Assembly: GCF_964186585.1 (NCBI RefSeq)
Contig: NZ_OZ075067.1
Location: 2,356,001-2,420,000 of the forward strand
Length of the DNA stretch: 64,000 bases
DNA from: Microbacterium sp. MM2322
GTDB taxonomy: Bacteria > Actinomycetota > Actinomycetes > Actinomycetales > Microbacteriaceae
Direction of reading: 5' to 3'
Translations under genes and position numbers: made by a program
Notes under the pieces: model-generated
Databases searched by the model: none
What the model was told of the DNA's origin: nothing
What the model saw: the letters and a program-made list of their open reading frames with translations, nothing else
Shown here: positions 53,159-61,900 of the stretch, piece after piece
Position numbering within the stretch: position 1 is the first letter of the stretch
How the letters are laid out: the number at the start of each line of letters is the position of its first letter

Positions 53159-54838
53159 TCAGCCCGCGGGGGTCCACCCCGAAACACCCGACAGCACCGG
53201 AGCGTCGTCGCCGTCGCGGACCGTGACCCCCGTCACGGAGGGAGCGGAGATCGTCAACCGGGGAACCGCAGCCAACGGCCGGGCGACGGCGGCCGAGACG
53301 ATCGTCGATTCGATCTGAGCCAGCAGGTCGCGCGCGGTATAGACGTCCACCGTCTGCTGGAGTTTCGCGATCAGGTCGTCGCGGGCAGGATCCGCCTGTC
53401 CGACGAGACTCGCAGAGCCCTTGGTGCCCCACTGACTTGCGATCTGACCGGGCGTCTGAGGGACGCGGACGCGGCGGATGACGGCATCCCATCCGGAGCT
53501 CTTCTGTGCGGCCTCCAGGTCGTCGGTCGCGCAGTCGACGGCGTTCCAGCCGGCCTCGGCGACCCCCGCCTTGAGCGCCGTGAACGCCCCCTTCGCGAAC
53601 TCGCTGTCGCGGTCGTAGAGGACGCAGATCCGAGCCCCGGCGCGGACACCCGCACCGGCGCGGTCGGCAGCGGCGTCGTCGGCGGGCTCGCCGAGCTCCT
53701 TCGCGAACCCGGAATCCTCGGTAACGATCTCGAACGCCCGCGATCCCGGCGCGGTGACCATCGATGTGGTCTTCGGGTAGGACTGCGACCACTCGCCGGC
53801 GCCGCCGGCCACCAGGTCGTCAGCGGGGATCGCGCGCAAGAAGGCAGCGCGGGCGTTCCGCTGGGCGAAGACGGCGTCGGTGCTGAGAAGCACGGTCCAG
53901 ACAGTGCCGTCGTTCGTCGTCTGCACCGCGAAGTCGCGCCGCTCGCGCTCCTTCACCGGCTTGCGGTCGGCGGGAGTCGGCGTCAACGAGAGAACGTCGA
54001 GGGTGTCCCCGAGGGCAGCGAGGGGGTCCTTGCCGCGGGGGACGAGCTCGACGTCGGCGATCTGCGGCACGGCCGCTCCCCGGTACTGGGCGTTGGGCGT
54101 CAGGGTGACGCTCGCGCCGTCATCGTCGACCTTCGAGACGACGTAGGGGCCGCTCGAGAGCGCGACGCTCTCCGAGAGCTTGCCGTCCGTGAGAGCGAAG
54201 TCGGTGTTCCACACGTCCGAGACGGCAGCGAGAGCCGTCGTGTCGCGGTCGAGCACAGCACGGATGACGGCCTGCTTCGCCTCCATCGGGTCGTCCAGGT
54301 CGAACGCGCGCATTCCCACCGTGTGCGCCGGCACGTCAGCCGCGACCGCGGTCTGCCACGAGATGGTGGGTTCGGGGAAGGTGACGTCGACGGCGCGGGC
54401 GAACTCGTCGATTTTCGGCCGTTCGGCTTTCAGCGCCGCATCCGTCGGGCCGTCCTTCGCGAGCAGTCCAACGGATGCCGCCCACCCCAGCACGAGGTCG
54501 GCGGCGTCGAGCGGAATGCCGTCTGACCAGAGCGGCTCTTTCAGGTCGTAGCGAACCGTGAAGGGGTCTTTCCCGACGATCTTCACCGTGCCGAACGACT
54601 CGTCCGGCACGACTTCCCCATCGACGACATGGCCGAAGGCCGCACGCGTCACCGCGGCGATGTCCCGGTTCGCCGTCGTGGGATCAGTGGCCGCGTTGAA
54701 AGAGGTGAGCTGCCCGCCCCACCCGACGGTGACACTGCTGCCGGCGATCACCGACGGCGGCAGCGCGGGCGCACAGGCACTCAGAGCGAGGGCGGCAACC
54801 GCGAGGGCGGCAACCGCTCCGCGGCGAGAAGCACGCAC
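53159..54838 (-). CDS. Peptide/solute ABC substrate-binding lipoprotein (SBP_bac_5 family)
   Basis: A 559-residue lipoprotein. The signal peptide ends with LALSAC (lipobox). The mature protein has the SBP_bac_5 pattern: TVGWGGQLTSFNAATDPTTANRDIAAVTRAAFGHV, YDLKEPLWSDGIPLDAADLVLGWA, SSGPYVVSKVDDDGASVTLTPNAQYRG. The second lobe departs from typical oligopeptide-binding proteins. No permease or ATPase gene is adjacent, so it is an orphan binding protein or works with distant components. The start is a GTG, six bases after the stop of the small gene upstream. Confidence 0.8.
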   Translation of the reverse strand: MRASRRGAVAALAVAALALSACAPALPPSVIAGSSVTVGWGGQLTSFNAATDPTTANRDIAAVTRAAFGHVVDGEVVPDESFGTVKIVGKDPFTVRYDLKEPLWSDGIPLDAADLVLGWAASVGLLAKDGPTDAALKAERPKIDEFARAVDVTFPEPTISWQTAVAADVPAHTVGMRAFDLDDPMEAKQAVIRAVLDRDTTALAAVSDVWNTDFALTDGKLSESVALSSGPYVVSKVDDDGASVTLTPNAQYRGAAVPQIADVELVPRGKDPLAALGDTLDVLSLTPTPADRKPVKERERRDFAVQTTNDGTVWTVLLSTDAVFAQRNARAAFLRAIPADDLVAGGAGEWSQSYPKTTSMVTAPGSRAFEIVTEDSGFAKELGEPADDAAADRAGAGVRAGARICVLYDRDSEFAKGAFTALKAGVAEAGWNAVDCATDDLEAAQKSSGWDAVIRRVRVPQTPGQIASQWGTKGSASLVGQADPARDDLIAKLQQTVDVYTARDLLAQIESTIVSAAVARPLAAVPRLTISAPSVTGVTVRDGDDAPVLSGVSGWTPAG

Positions 54839-54843
54839 GCTGG

Positions 54844-55068
54844 TCAGGCGCGATCGATGTCGTCGTCGAGCTCGGCCGCCATCTGGCGGTAGGGCTCGCT
54901 CTCTTCGCTCTCGAGCCAGCTCTTCGCGTATTCGATGAGCACGGCGGGCGAATCCTCCGCCTCGGCCGCGGTGGCGAACGGACCCAAGCAGTCCTCCGAG
55001 GGGCGCTCATCGTCGCGCACCACGGACTGCGTGGAAAGGTTGTACCAGTAGGTCTGCGAGGTGGTCAT
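54844..55068 (-). CDS. Small acidic protein with a SPOR-like N-terminus
   Basis: A 74-residue protein starting MTTSQTYWYNLSTQSV, with LGPFATAAEAEDSPAVLIEYAKSWLESEE. It belongs to a group of short actinobacterial proteins whose YWYN...LGPFATxxEAxxAL pattern is sometimes annotated as SPOR-like. Function unknown. GGAGAG precedes the ATG. It is probably co-transcribed with the lipoprotein gene that starts six bases after its stop. Confidence 0.7.
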   Translation of the reverse strand: MTTSQTYWYNLSTQSVVRDDERPSEDCLGPFATAAEAEDSPAVLIEYAKSWLESEESEPYRQMAAELDDDIDRA

Positions 55069-55120
55069 CGTCGCGACTCTCCGTTCGTCATCCTGATCCT
55101 AATCATCCCTTGCACACGGA

Positions 55121-55161
55121 ACGGGCCGTGGTGCGGATCCGGAGATCGCACCACGGCCCGT
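55121..55161 (-). terminator. Terminator of the WXG100 gene
   Basis: Perfect 15-bp stem ACGGGCCGTGGTGCG / CGCACCACGGCCCGT with an 11-base loop, starting 16 bp beyond the WXG100 stop. Confidence 0.8.
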
Positions 55162-55176
55162 GAGCCTTGCGCGGGA

Positions 55177-55467
55177 TCAACCGCCGGCGAGCTCAGCATC
55201 CGTGTCGCGGATACGGTCGGCCATGCGGTCGAGCGCCTGAGCCATGTCGTTGACGGCCTCAGCGGCGTCGTCGAGCGACGTCGTGAGCTCCGAGTAAGCG
55301 GTCGAGTAAGCCTCGGACGCGTTCTCGGTCTTGAAGCCGTCCTGCACCAGGTCATCGATGATGCCCTGGAGTTCCTTCAGCGTGTCGGTGACGGTCTGAC
55401 GACCGTCGCGCAGGCGCTGCGCCGCGCTCTCCATCTCGCTGTATGTTGCACCAAAATCGTGAGCCAT
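55177..55467 (-). CDS. WXG100 family type VII secretion protein
   Basis: A 96-residue two-helix protein. Helix 1 (SEMESAAQRLRDGRQTVTDTLKELQGIIDDLVQ) and helix 2 (ASEAYSTAYSELTTSLDDAAEAVNDMAQALDRM) are joined by DGFKTEN, so the canonical Trp-x-Gly turn is replaced by Gly-Phe-x-Thr, as in several actinobacterial members. The ATG at 55467 has GGGAGG upstream. It has its own promoter with the T7SS box at 55553-55572 and its own terminator. It is likely an ESX substrate or chaperone that dimerises and engages EccC. Confidence 0.9.
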   Translation of the reverse strand: MAHDFGATYSEMESAAQRLRDGRQTVTDTLKELQGIIDDLVQDGFKTENASEAYSTAYSELTTSLDDAAEAVNDMAQALDRMADRIRDTDAELAGG

Positions 55468-55528
55468 GAACCCGCCTCCCAGCGTTTCGTCGTGGTGCGG
55501 GGACCTTGTCCATCCCCCCGCGTAAATG

Positions 55529-55572
55529 ATGCTAACGAAGGAACTCGTCGTCACATATGGGGAGAACTACCC
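55529..55572 (-). promoter_or_regulatory. T7SS promoter box of the WXG100 gene
   Basis: On the minus strand GGGTAGTTCTCCCCAT (55572-55557) is followed by 24 bases counted from the last C, then TAGCAT (55534-55529) as a -10. The same GTTCTCCCCAT box with the same spacing precedes the delivery-domain gene at 58848. There is no good -35, so an activator is likely. Confidence 0.6.
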
Positions 55573-55696
55573 ACCTTCGAGGCCCTATATTTCGCCCAGC
55601 ACGAAACGAGGCGCGGATTACTGGCAGATCAGTGCGGGCGATCCTGGTTGCTCGACCGCCTGACGATCAACCTCAGGAGAACCCAGCAGTGGTCGA

Positions 55697-56257
55697 TCAG
55701 TGACCGATGGGCCCCTGAAGATCGACCATGACCTGGATAGCCGACAGCGTCTGACGCTTCTGCAGGGTGTCGACCGTGCCAGGTCCACCCAAGGAAGGAA
55801 GGGGGACGAAGATGAACGACTCATCGTATGCGGGCGCCCCCTGCTGCTTGACCGCCTCGGGGAAGACATCCCACCCGAACTTCTCCGACAAGTAATCCGA
55901 GCCGTCCAGCTTCAACAGACCGAGGAGAGTAGCGACTTTGCCTATCCCCGTCCCGCGGTTACTCCTGAACATGAGTACGACGAGCCCGTTGAGGCTCGGC
56001 TCCCACGTGATGAGATCTCCCAGCCCGGTCACCATGACGGGGATCGCGACCCCGTCACCCTGCGTCTTACCGATGCGGTCGCCGAGCTCCGCCTCGTACA
56101 CACCAGGGTTGATGACGCGGATGAAGCCCTCGCCGAACGTGCCATATCCGTACTGCTCCCAGATCTCGACGATCTCCGCGGGAACTCGGTCACGGTAGGC
56201 AGCGATCACTTCCGGCTCCACCGGCGCATGCGGGACGAAATCCTCGACCTGAAACAT
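55697..56257 (-). CDS. Tdi1-like immunity protein (GAD-like + DUF1851), copy 3
   Basis: A 186-residue cytoplasmic protein. The N-terminal GAD-like part has VIAAYRDRVPAEIVEIWEQYGYGTFGEGFIRVINP. The C-terminal DUF1851 part has FDVFPEAVKQQGAPAYDESFIFVPLPSLGG-like sequence and ends in VMVDLQGPIGH. This domain pair is that of Tdi1, which neutralises the Ntox15 DNase Tde1 of Agrobacterium. It is the last of three tandem paralogues, each exactly 186 residues. A longer open frame upstream is out of frame with the paralogue it overlaps and is not real. Confidence 0.85.
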   Translation of the reverse strand: MFQVEDFVPHAPVEPEVIAAYRDRVPAEIVEIWEQYGYGTFGEGFIRVINPGVYEAELGDRIGKTQGDGVAIPVMVTGLGDLITWEPSLNGLVVLMFRSNRGTGIGKVATLLGLLKLDGSDYLSEKFGWDVFPEAVKQQGAPAYDESFIFVPLPSLGGPGTVDTLQKRQTLSAIQVMVDLQGPIGH

Positions 56258-56294
56258 GGTTTCCAACCTAGAGAGGAATTCAAGGTGTGGCCGG

Positions 56295-56855
56295 TCAGTG
56301 CCCGATGGGCCCCTGCAGGTCGACCATGACCTGGATAGCCGACAGCGTCTGACGCTTCTGAAGAGTGTCGACGGTGCCCGGGCCACCCAAGGATGGCAAG
56401 GGAACGAAGATGAACGACTCATCGAAGTCGGGCGCGCCCTGCGCTGCAACCGCTTCGGGGAAGACGCCCCAGTTGAACTCCGAGGCCAAATGGTCCACGC
56501 CCAACGCCTCGGTGAGAAGAAGGAATGAATCGACATCCCCCAGGCCGACGCCTCTGTTCTCGCGGAAGATGAGACCCACAAGTCCACCCAGACTGGGCTC
56601 CCAGGTGATGAGATCTCCCAGCCCGGTGACCATGACGGGGATCGCCACACCGTCACCCTGGGTCTTGCCGATCCGGTCGCCGAGTTCAGCCTCATAGACC
56701 GCGGGATTGATGACGCGGATGAAACCTTGCCCGAACGTGCCGTAGCCGTACTGCTCCCAGACCTCGACCAGCTCTGCGGGAACCCGATCGCGATAGGCAG
56801 CCACGACTTCGGGTTCGACAGGTGCATGCTCGACGAAGTCCGCGATCTCGATCAT
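56295..56855 (-). CDS. Tdi1-like immunity protein (GAD-like + DUF1851), copy 2
   Basis: A 186-residue paralogue of the two flanking genes. It shares VVAAYRDRVPAELVEVWEQYGYGTFGQGFIRVINP, DRIGKTQGDGVAIPVMVTGLGDLITWEPS and the C-terminal FDESFIFVPLPSLGG...VDLQGPIGH. The middle segment (LLTEALGVDHLASEFNWGVF) is the most divergent and may decide which toxin it binds. A GTG six bases upstream of the ATG is an alternative start. It is separated from its neighbours by 37 and 84 bp. Confidence 0.85.
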   Translation of the reverse strand: MIEIADFVEHAPVEPEVVAAYRDRVPAELVEVWEQYGYGTFGQGFIRVINPAVYEAELGDRIGKTQGDGVAIPVMVTGLGDLITWEPSLGGLVGLIFRENRGVGLGDVDSFLLLTEALGVDHLASEFNWGVFPEAVAAQGAPDFDESFIFVPLPSLGGPGTVDTLQKRQTLSAIQVMVDLQGPIGH

Positions 56856-56939
56856 GCCCACAACCTATCGACGATGACGATGGTGGTTTCGTCTCCGACT
56901 CGCGCCAGCGGACAGTCTTGACCCCGGGCGCGGCCGACT

Positions 56940-57500
56940 TCAGTGGCCGATGGGACCCTGCAGATCGACCATTACTTGAATGGCCGAGATGGTGGGGCGT
57001 TTCTGCAGAGTGTCGACCGTGCCCGGACCACCCAACGACGGCAGCGGGACGAAGATGAACGACTCGTCGAACGTCACGGCCCCTTGACGGGCAACTGCCT
57101 CCGGGTAGGGGTCCCACGCGAATTCTTCCTCCAGGTGCTCCGCCCCGTCGAGGCGAGTCAGGCCGAGGAAGGTCTTGGGCGAACCCAGACCCACCGTCTC
57201 GAACTTCCGGAAGAGGATCGCAACGAGTGAATCGACGCTCGGCTCCCAGGTGATGAGATCGCCCAGGGCGGTCACCATGACGGGGATCGCGATGCCGTCG
57301 CCCTGGGTTTTCCCAATCCGATCACCGAGCTCAGCCTCGAACACTGAAGGGTTGATCACGCGGATGAACCCCTCGCCGAACGTGCCGTAGCCGTATTGCT
57401 CCCAGATCTCGACGATCTCCGAGGGAACTCGGTCGCGATACGCGGCTATGACTTCCTGCGAGACCGGCGAGTGCGCGACGAAATCTTCGATCTGGACCAT
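56940..57500 (-). CDS. Tdi1-like immunity protein (GAD-like + DUF1851), copy 1, cognate to the adjacent toxin
   Basis: A 186-residue paralogue starting MVQIEDFVAHSPVSQEVI. The ATG at 57500 is chosen because it aligns with the starts of the other two copies; an in-frame ATG at 57527 would overlap the toxin end. It directly follows the toxin stop by 10 bp, the usual place of the cognate immunity gene. Its central region (FRKFETVGLGSPKTFLGLTRLDGAEHLEEEFAWD) differs from the other copies. Confidence 0.87.
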   Translation of the reverse strand: MVQIEDFVAHSPVSQEVIAAYRDRVPSEIVEIWEQYGYGTFGEGFIRVINPSVFEAELGDRIGKTQGDGIAIPVMVTALGDLITWEPSVDSLVAILFRKFETVGLGSPKTFLGLTRLDGAEHLEEEFAWDPYPEAVARQGAVTFDESFIFVPLPSLGGPGTVDTLQKRPTISAIQVMVDLQGPIGH

Positions 57501-57510
57501 GGTTTTCAAC

Positions 57511-58140
57511 TTATCTGAAGGTGACATTCATGTAGACATCGGAGAGGTCGACGCCCGGATGGGATTGGATGAACCGGACGACGGCGGCGTCGATGTCACC
57601 GACACGAGACCGCCATTGAGACCCCAGCGACGAGTTGATGCGAGCGTCGCCGACACCGGAGATGTCAGTGACGTTGCCCCCCGCGATGCCGTCCAGCCTG
57701 TGAGTGGCCGCTTGCGTCGCAAGCCATGATGACGCATTCTCCGCAGCTTCGGATCGACTCTGGCCCTGCTCACGAAGCTCCAAGATCTTCGCCTTGAGCG
57801 CAGCCGCGCGAGCGTTCTCCTGCGCCCGCAGCGAGTCGGGCGTGCGGCCGTTCTGCACGTATTCCGTACGATTACGCAGCCAGTCGGACAGCGGCATTTG
57901 CTGCAGGGCATCCATCTGCTCGTTGTACTGGCGGTCGTATTCGACCGGGTCGTGCTTCTTGTTCCGCTTGAAGGGCCGCAGCGTGACATCGAACGTGTCG
58001 ATCTCCTCGACACCGTCGCGGTTGCGTCGCTGTTTGCCGCGCAAACCTCGCACCATCTCGCCGAGCTGCCGGCCGTGGACCGGGATGTCGTCCAGCGCAC
58101 GCAGCATCGGCTTGATGAGTTCGTCTCCGACTCGAGCCAT
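57511..58140 (-). CDS. Ntox15-type DNase toxin (Tde1-like)
   Basis: A 209-residue protein. Residues 65-185 fit the Ntox15 polymorphic-toxin domain: VEYDRQYNEQMDALQQMPLS, DWLRNRTEYVQNGRTPDS and the catalytic HxxD motif HRLD at residues 147-150 (ATHRLDGIAGG), with ALDN-like end region GDARINSSLGSQWRSRV. Tde1 of Agrobacterium uses this motif to degrade DNA. Residues 1-60 are a basic linker. The ATG lies one codon after the in-frame TGA that ends the delivery-domain gene, with GGGGGA seven bases upstream. It is probably secreted through the neighbouring ESX system to attack competitors. Confidence 0.85.
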   Translation of the reverse strand: MARVGDELIKPMLRALDDIPVHGRQLGEMVRGLRGKQRRNRDGVEEIDTFDVTLRPFKRNKKHDPVEYDRQYNEQMDALQQMPLSDWLRNRTEYVQNGRTPDSLRAQENARAAALKAKILELREQGQSRSEAAENASSWLATQAATHRLDGIAGGNVTDISGVGDARINSSLGSQWRSRVGDIDAAVVRFIQSHPGVDLSDVYMNVTFR

Positions 58141-58143
58141 GTG

Positions 58144-58848
58144 TCAGTCCCCCGTGATGTTCAGTCCGGCGAGGTCGGCCATGAGCCGGTCCATCAACGA
58201 TTCGATGTCGGCCGCGCGCAGATCGAGCTCCTCCTCGGATTGCTCGAGCGCCTGCAGGTCGGCGTAGAACTCGTCCGGGTTGCCGGCCACGGCCTCGACG
58301 ACGGGAGCGTTCAGCGCCGCCATGACGACGGCGGGCAATTCATCGGCGAGCGGCTCGATGACCGTCGGCAGGATCTGGTTCAGCGCCTGCTCGATCGCGA
58401 TGTCGACAGCCGCGTTCAGGAGCTTCTTCTTGATGAGGAGCATCGGGCCAGCGCCCGCCGCGGTGATCGGGTTGGTCAACATGCCGACCAGGGTGATCAT
58501 CGTCGTGGTGACATCCGCGATGACCTTGATCTTCAGGCCCAGGACGACGCCGGCAGCGATGTCCATTCCCGGCGGGACGGGCCCCAACAGGTCGACGAGC
58601 TTCTGGAGGTTCTGCGATCGGTTGGTGTTCCACGCCGACACGAACGCCGGCCCCGCCTGGCCCCGCATTGCCGCGGCCAGATCGCCATTGACCTTGCGGT
58701 CGATGGCCTGCAGAGATTCCTCGAGATCGTCCCGGAAGTGAGAGACGATCTGCGCACCCCGCCGCAGTTCGTCCTCGTCGACGTCCGGCCATTCGAATCC
58801 GAGCTTCTCCATGACCCAGATCAGTTCATTCGGCAGCATCATGCCCAC
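58144..58848 (-). CDS. WXG100-like T7SS delivery-domain protein (CpnT N-terminus type)
   Basis: A 234-residue protein. Residues 4-30 (MLPNELIWVMEKLGFEWPDVDEDELRRGA) are the signature of the WXG100-like N-terminal domain of CpnT-type toxins. A W-containing helix (VSAWNTNRSQNLQKL) and a hydrophobic, probably membrane-active, stretch (about 95-140) follow. A final charged helical part ends in GLNITGD before TGA. Start GTG at 58848 has GGAGG nine bases upstream. It is in the same frame as the toxin gene, separated by only TGA and one His codon, so the pair reads as a split two-domain toxin. Confidence 0.85.
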   Translation of the reverse strand: MGMMLPNELIWVMEKLGFEWPDVDEDELRRGAQIVSHFRDDLEESLQAIDRKVNGDLAAAMRGQAGPAFVSAWNTNRSQNLQKLVDLLGPVPPGMDIAAGVVLGLKIKVIADVTTTMITLVGMLTNPITAAGAGPMLLIKKKLLNAAVDIAIEQALNQILPTVIEPLADELPAVVMAALNAPVVEAVAGNPDEFYADLQALEQSEEELDLRAADIESLMDRLMADLAGLNITGD

Positions 58849-58868
58849 AGCGCATCACCTCCCCGACA

Positions 58869-58912
58869 AGGGTAGGCAACACGCTTCGGCTCGTACATGG
58901 GGAGAACTCCCC
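58869..58912 (-). promoter_or_regulatory. T7SS promoter box of the toxin-immunity operon
   Basis: On the minus strand GGGGAGTTCTCCCCAT is followed by 24 bases from the last C and then TACCCT (58874-58869) as the -10. Its arms GGGGAG/CTCCCC are perfect around TT. The same box with identical spacing stands before the WXG100 gene. It lies in the 78-bp gap after eccC. Confidence 0.6.
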
Positions 58913-58926
58913 GTCGCGGTGACCGG

Positions 58927-61900
58927 TCACGCCCCCAGGGTGGTGCCCACGGCATCCGCGGACACGGCTTCACGGGCGGCAGCGCGTGTCGTCGGCACGC
59001 TCACGGCAGGCGCCTCGGCAGGTGGAACGTCCGCGACGAGAGGCATCTGCACCGTCACGGAGCGTCCCGCTTGGACGAAGATGCCTCGGCCGACCGGGAA
59101 GTCCGACCGCTTGACGCGACCGAACGCCGTCTTGAAGATCGCCTCACCGTCGTAGGTGTCGGGCTTGAGCACGATGCCCTGCCTGCCGGCCTTCCACTCT
59201 CCGAGCACACCGATGCTGCCGCTCGCGCGTGAGATTTCCGCCTCGCCGATGAGCATGTGCTCGCTGTCGTTCATGGCCTGCAGGAGCGCTCGCATGGGGC
59301 GGTCGGCGGGTCCGTCCGAGAGGTGGGGCATGTCCTCGATCACGATCAGGATGCGGCCCTCCGAGAGCTCTCGCGTGACGAGTTCCGCCAACTCGGTCGC
59401 GAGCTCCTTCTCGTCGTCGGGGCGCGTGGCGCTCTTGACCCACGGACGGAAGTCCTTGAGCTCGGACCTGCGGCTGCCGAAGTGGTAGAGCTGCACGCCC
59501 GGGTCGAAGCGCTCCATCGCGATGACGAGCGACTTGAGCCCGTTGGTGCGACCGGATGCCGGGGGCCCGGAGATCACGAACGAGCCGATCGGCTCGAAGC
59601 CGTGCGCCGACAGGGTGTCGTCGGCGACGCCGAACACCGGCATCCCGTCGACCCGTGCCGGCATGTCCGACGCGGGAACCGCCGTCGGGAGGGCTCCGAT
59701 CTCGGGCAGATCGCGGACGCCCTCAGCCCTGAGCTTCGCCCCGAGCACGCCGAGAGCCTTCGTCTGCTCGACCGCGTTCGACGTCCCGCCGAGGACGGCG
59801 ATCTGCGCCTCGTGTCCGTCGACGACGGCGCGTCCCGGTGCCGACTGCTCATCGAGCACGTCTCTCGGAGTGCCGAGCAGCATGTACTGCGACGGGTCGC
59901 CCATGCGCAGTACGACCTTGCGAGAGATGTTGGAGGCGACCGCGCTCGGCACCGCGTTGCCGCGGTCGGCGGTCAACACGGTGTGCACGCCGAGGGTGCG
60001 GCCTTCACCGAGGATCCGCATGAAGGTCCGGTAGAACGGCCCGCGCCCGGGCGCGACTTCCCAGTCCTTCTTGAACTCGGGGAAGTTGTCGATCAGGAGG
60101 ATGATGCGCGGCAGGTTGGGATCCGCGATCTCGCGGTACTCCTGCAGCGTCGCCGCGCTCGCAGCCGAGAACGCCGTAGCGCGACGGTCCATCTCGCCGT
60201 CCAACGTGCGGAGGAGGCGCTGGATGCGCTCGACGTCGGAACCGTCCACGACGGAACCGACGTGAGGCAGCGCCGACAGCGCACCGAGCGCACCGGTGGC
60301 GAAATCGAGGCAGTAGACGTTCACACGACCGCGGTCGGGACGCATCCCCGCCGCGGTGCCGATCGTCCGGAGAACGGTCGACTTACCCGACCCCGACGTG
60401 CCGTAGACGACGAGCGAGCCGTCGCGGTCCGGCACGAAGTACGCCGGTTCCTGCAGCTGCTTCTCGGGAACGTCCATGAGGGCGATCGGGATGCGGGTGT
60501 CCCCGTCGTTCGCGAGGTCGGCGAGGTCGACGAGGGGTGACAGGTCGTCCAGCCATGGACGCCGCGGGAGTGGCAACTCGGCGAGTTCCCGCGCCGTGAC
60601 GAGCGTCGACACGATGCGACGCTGGTCGTTCGGGCCGAGGTCCTCTTCGTGCGAGTCGGACTCGGCGGGCCGGTCGGGCTCCCACTCGGGGGCGGCACCG
60701 AAGCGCAGCTCGGCGACGCGCACTTCGGCGACGGTCGTCTCCTCCTGGCTCGTCCACCCGCCGGTGTAGGCGGACTGGAACGGGACGAGTCGCCCCGGCC
60801 CCGTCTTCGCGATGGCGCGCCCCGGAACGGATGCCGGGAAGCTCGCCGCCACGTCGTCGTCGACCACGTCGCGGGAGTCCGCCTCATCCGCCATGCGCAG
60901 CGCGATGCGGAGGTTCGTGTTCGCCCGCAGGTTGTCCTTGATGACGCCGGCGGGGCGCTGGGTCGCCATGATGAGGTGGATGCCGAGGGAGCGGCCGCGC
61001 TGGGCGATGTCGACCACGCCGTCCACGAACTCGGGCATCTCCGACGCGAGGGCGGCGAACTCGTCGATCACGAGGACGAGCGACGGCGGGCAGTCGGGGT
61101 CCTGCCGCTTCTCGAGCTCGAGGAGGTCCTTGGCCTTCTTGCGGTTGAGCAAGTGCTCGCGGTGCTGGAGCTCGGCGCGGAGGCTCGTCAGCGCACGGCG
61201 GACGAGGTGCGGGTTGAGGTCGGTCACGAGTCCGACGCAGTGCGGGAGATCGACGCAGTCCGCGAAGGCGGATCCGCCCTTGTAGTCGACGAAGAGGAAG
61301 GTGACGCGGTCGGGGCTGTGCGCCGCCGCCATGCCGAGCACCCAGGCCTGCAGGAACTCGGACTTACCCGAACCGGTCGTGCCGCCCACGAGGGCGTGCG
61401 GACCCTGCGTACGGAGGTCGAGCGCCATCGCATCGCTCGGCCCCTGTCCGATGATGGCGCGGAGCGTGCCGGCCTTCTTCAGACGAGGACGCGGCGTGGG
61501 CGTGCGGTCGAGGATCGTGTTGTTCTGCCGCCAGCGTTCGATGGCCGCGTTCGGGTTCTCGGCGATGGCCGGGTCGATGAGCTGGAGGAACATCACGGCG
61601 TTGGGGATGTCAGACGCGTCGTGCACGACGGTGCTCGCATCGACGACCGGCGCCAGCCGCCGGGCGAACATCTCCATGTAGGCGTTGGAGACGCCTTCCA
61701 CGGCGACGTGCTCGAAACGCTCGCCGTTGCGCACGAGACCGACCCGCGCGTCGGCGAGGTCCGAGGTGAGCTCGATGAAGCTGCGGCACACGGCCGGGAG
61801 CGACTCGACGGTGTCCGAGATGAAGATCGCGTGGACACCGTGGTCCGCGCCCTTCTCGAGCACATCCGTCAGCCGACCACGGTCGACCGGAGCGTCACCG

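Noticed and set aside
56258..56827. Extended first half fused to the third immunity protein (376 residues)
   Set aside because: The extension runs through the second immunity gene in the wrong frame on the same strand. The paralogues show that the true start is 56257.
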